Below are positions 61,083 through 64,000 of a stretch of 64,000 nt of DNA, one piece after another. A program made the position numbers and the translations under genes. This stretch comes from Gordius sp. MW1. Its lineage: Eukaryota > Nematomorpha > Gordioida > Gordea > Gordiidae. The notes beneath the pieces are model-generated. The model was given only the letters and a program-made list of their open reading frames with translations, was not told where the DNA came from and did not search any database. Every line of letters begins with the position of its first letter. The stretch's first letter is position 1. The stretch is from NCBI GenBank assembly GCA_964036665.1, contig OZ038528.1, positions 9,058,501 through 9,122,500 on the forward strand, given 5' to 3'.

Positions 61083-62471
61083 TTTCATCGGATGCATACG
61101 GTTGAAAGAAAAATATGTGAAAAATGTTGAGGTAAAAATATTTATTTTTTTCGATTGTATGTGAAAGAGCATGAAAAAATATATAAAAGTAAGAAAATTT
61201 GACAATCCTATTATCCTCGATTTACTTCCGAAAGGAGGTTTTAAGCTACCAGAACTATTCATTTTGACAAAATACAACGTTTTATTGTTGCGATTAGTTT
61301 GTTGTATCGCAACGTGAGTGCTTAATTTTTGAAAATGGCTCTATGCGATCATGATTTCAAGTAATAGTTTTCAGATTCTGATAAATTTTTACTTGGGATC
61401 ATAGAAACCACGTCTGAAAACGACAACTTTCATCAGATGCATACGGTTGAAAGAAAAATATGTGAAAAATTTTAAGGTAAAAATATTTATTTTTTTCGAT
61501 TTTATGTAAAAGAGCATGAAAAAATATATAAAAGTAAGCCAATTTGACAATCCTATTATTCTCGATTTACTTCCAAAAAGAGGTTTTAAGCTGCCAGAAC
61601 TATCATTTTGACAAAAGACAACGTTTTATTGTTACGATTAGTTTGTTCTATCGCAACATGAGTTCTTAATTTTTCAAATATGCTCTATGCGATTATGATT
61701 TTAAAGTAATAGTTTTTAGATTCTGATAAATTTTTACTTGGGATCATAGAATCCACGTCTGAAAACGACAACTTTCATCAAATGAATAAGGTTCAACAAA
61801 AAATATGTGAAAAATTTTGAGGTAAAAATATTTATTTTTTTTGATTCTATGTGAAAGAGCATGAAAAAATATATAAAAGTAAGCACATTTGAGAATCCTA
61901 TTATTATCGGTTGACTTCCGATAAGAGGTTTTAAGCTGCGAGAACTATCATTTTGACAAAAGACAACGTTTTTTTGTTGCGATTAGTTTGTTGTATCGCA
62001 ACGTGAGTGCTTAATTTTTGAAAATGGCTCTATGCGATCATGATTTCAAAGTAATAGTTTTCAGATTCTGATAAATTTTTACTTGGGATCATAGAAACCA
62101 CGTCTGAAAACGACAACTTTCATCGGATGCATACGATTGAAAGAAAAATATGTGAAAAATTTTGAGGTAAAAATATTTATTTTTTTTGATTCAATGTGAA
62201 TGTGAAAAGCATGACAAAAATATATAAAAGTAAGCACATTTGAGAATCCTATTATCCTCGATTGACTTCCGATAAGAGGTTTTAAGCTGCGAGAACTATC
62301 ATTTTGACAAAAGACAACATTTTATTGTTGCGATTAGTTTGTTGTATCGCAACGTGAGTGCTTAATTTTTGAAAATGGCTCTATGCGATCATAATTTCAA
62401 AGTAATAGTTTTCAGATTCTGATAAATTTTTACTTGGGATCATAGAAACCACGTCTGAAAACGACAACTTT

Positions 62472-64000
62472 CATCGGATGCATAGGGTTGAAAGAAAAAT
62501 ATGTGAAAAATTTTGAGGTAAAAATATTTATTTTTTTCGATCCTATGTGAAAGAGCATGAAAAAATATATAAAAGTAAGCCAATTTGAGAATCCTATTAT
62601 CCTCGATTTACTTCCAAAAAGAGGTTTTAAGCTGCCAGAACTATCATTTTGACAAAAGACAACGTTTTATTGTTGCGATTAGTTTGTTGTATCGCAACAT
62701 GAGTTCTTAATTTTTCAAATATGCTCTATGCGATTATGATTTCAAAGTAATAGTTTTTAGATTCTGATAAATTTTTACTTGGGATCATAGAAACCACGTC
62801 TGAAAACGACAACTTTCATCGGATGCATACGGTTGAAAGAAAAATATGTGAAAAATTTTGAGGTAAAAATATTTATTTTTTTTGATTCAATGTGAAAGAG
62901 CATGAAAAAATATATAAAAGTAAGCACATTTGAGAATCCTATTATCCTCGATTGACTTCCGATAAGAGGTTTTAAGCTGCGAGAACTATCATTTTGACAA
63001 AAGACAACGTTTTATTGTTGCGATTAGTTTGTTGTATCGCAACGTGAGTGCTTAATTTTTGAAAATGGCTCTATGCGATCATGATTTCAAAGTAATAGTT
63101 TTCAGATTCTGATAAATTTTTACTTGGGATCATAGAAACCACGTCTGAAAACGACAACTTTCATCGGATGCATAGGGTTGAAAGAAAAATATTTGAAAAT
63201 TTTGATGTAAAAATATTTATTTTTTTCGATTCTATGTGAAAGAGCATGAAAAAATATATAAAAGTAAACCAATTTGAGAATCCTATTATCCTCGATTTAC
63301 TTCCAAAAAGAGGTTTTAAGCCGCCAGAACTATCATTTTGACAAAAGACAACGTTTTATTGTTGCGATTAGTTTGTTGTATCGCAACATGAGTTCTTAAT
63401 TTTTCAAATATGCTCTATGCGATTATGATTTCAAAGTAATAGTTTTTAGATTCTGATAAATTTTTACTTGGGATCATAGAAACCACGTCTGAAAACGACA
63501 ACTTTCATCAGATAATTACGGTTCAAAAAAAAATATGTGAAAAATTTTGAGGTAAAAATATTTATTTTTTTTGATCCTATGTGAAAGAGCATGAAAAAAT
63601 ATATAAAAGTAAGCACATTTGAGAATCCTATTATCCTCGATTGACTTCCGATAAGAGGTTTTAAGCTGCCAGAACTATCATTTTGACAAAAGACAACGTT
63701 TTATTGTTGCGATTAGTTTGTTGTATCGCAACGTGAGTGCTTAATTTTTCAAAAATGCACTATGCGATCATGATTTTAAAGTAATAGTTTTCTGATTCTG
63801 ATAAATTTTTACTTTTTATCATCAAAACGCGTCTGAAAACGACAACTCTCATCGGATGCATACGGTTGAAAGAAAAATATGTGAAAAATTTTGAGGTAAA
63901 AATATTTATTTTTTTCGATTCTATGTGAAAGAGCATGAAAAAATATATAAAAGTAAGAAAATTTGAGAATCCTATTATCCTCGATTTACTTCCGAGAACT
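62472..64000 (+). repeat. Nine-monomer HOR, 3,082-bp offset, copy 2, cut by window end
   Basis: Second copy of 59,390-60,918. It differs by TTTTGATGTAAAAA (63,199) for TTTTGAAGTAAAAA, CAGATAATTACGG (63,509) for CAGATGAATACGG, and GATCCTATG (63,573) for GATTCTATG. The array runs off the right edge with no sign of an end. Confidence 0.8.

Larger units (their letters stand above)
1..64000. repeat. Satellite array, 344-345 bp monomer, about 186 copies
   Basis: The same AT-rich unit recurs every 344-345 bp from the first base to the last. Successive starts measured from the TCTTTTGTC motif in the left block are 1, 347, 693, 1037, 1381, 1726, 2070, 2415, 2760, 3104, 3448 and 3792. On the plus-strand side GTTGCGAT recurs at the same spacing, for example 58554, 58899 and 59244. 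No stretch over 100 bases falls outside the repeat. Monomers differ by scattered substitutions and small indels, and these variants are shared in blocks, which reveals higher-order repeats. The family is not one I recognise. Length near two nucleosomes and continuous tandem layout fit centromeric or other constitutive heterochromatin of a eukaryote; that location is inference. Confidence 0.98.
57640..64000 (+). repeat. Right-hand domain, similar to the 8-22 kb domain
   Basis: The monomer types return to those of the first plus-strand domain: TATATAAAAG throughout, GATTCAATG with GTAAGCACATTTG, GCATAGGGTTG with CTTCCAAAAAGAGG, CATGAGTTCTTAA, and 20-bp-deleted monomers at 58171, 60910 and 63992, the last cut by the window end. 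The 6-bp duplication GTGAATGTGAAA recurs once, at about 62,195, tying this domain also to the hexamer at 28-33 kb. Confidence 0.8.

Noticed and set aside
4096..61277. Nineteen short minus- or plus-frame reading frames of 61-88 codons with nearly the same hydrophobic protein
   Set aside because: They are the satellite monomer read in the open frame. They differ only where monomers differ, are broken by one-base indels in most copies, have no codon bias, partner genes or conserved ends, and their density equals the chance of an intact frame per monomer.
1..64000. CRISPR array
   Set aside because: Repeats are 344-345 bp and contiguous with no unique spacers, and there are no cas genes.
1..64000. 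Telomeric repeats (TTTAGGG, TTAGG or TTAGGG runs)
   Set aside because: Only isolated TTAGGATC from the ACTTAGGATC variant was seen, with no tandem telomere units.

Overview
The whole 64 kb window is one satellite-DNA array. I found no protein gene, RNA gene, transposon, CRISPR array or unique sequence in it. The repeat unit is about 344-345 bp, AT-rich (roughly 70% AT by eye), and is present about 186 times head to tail with no foreign insertion. An uninterrupted array of this size, with units near two nucleosome lengths and layered higher-order repeats (HORs, multi-monomer blocks repeated as a unit), indicates eukaryotic nuclear heterochromatin: centromeric, pericentromeric or subtelomeric. 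Plants are my first guess because 320-370 bp satellites are common there, but I do not recognise the family. An insect or other animal is possible.

Layout. From 1 to about 3,820 the monomers lie on the minus strand. At about 3,820 orientation flips, and all monomers to 64,000 lie on the plus strand. The three monomers at the left edge share private mutations with three monomers at about 4,330-5,361 in opposite orientation, so the flip sits inside a large inverted duplication. The plus-strand array divides into domains: 3.8-24.5 kb, short HORs of 2, 3, 4, 6 and 7 monomers with two long dispersed duplications at 8.2 and 8.5 kb offsets; 24.5-28.3 kb, mixed monomers; 28.3-33.6 kb, a clean 2,066-bp hexamer; 33.6-35.25 kb, transition with one duplicated monomer; 35.25-50.2 kb, long superunits of about 15, 16 and 13 monomers; 50.4-57.6 kb, units of 10 and 9 monomers; 57.6-64 kb, a return to monomers like those of the first domain.

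Every monomer carries a dyad (GTTGCGAT, 11-base loop, ATCGCAAC), an A-tract segment and a TATATAAAAG or TATATATAAG motif. A sublineage with a 20-bp deletion occurs 15 times and works as a tracer. Short minus-strand reading frames of 61-88 codons recur because the monomer recurs; they are not genes. HOR boundaries and identities were read by eye and are good to tens of bases; all copy comparisons need a self-alignment to confirm.
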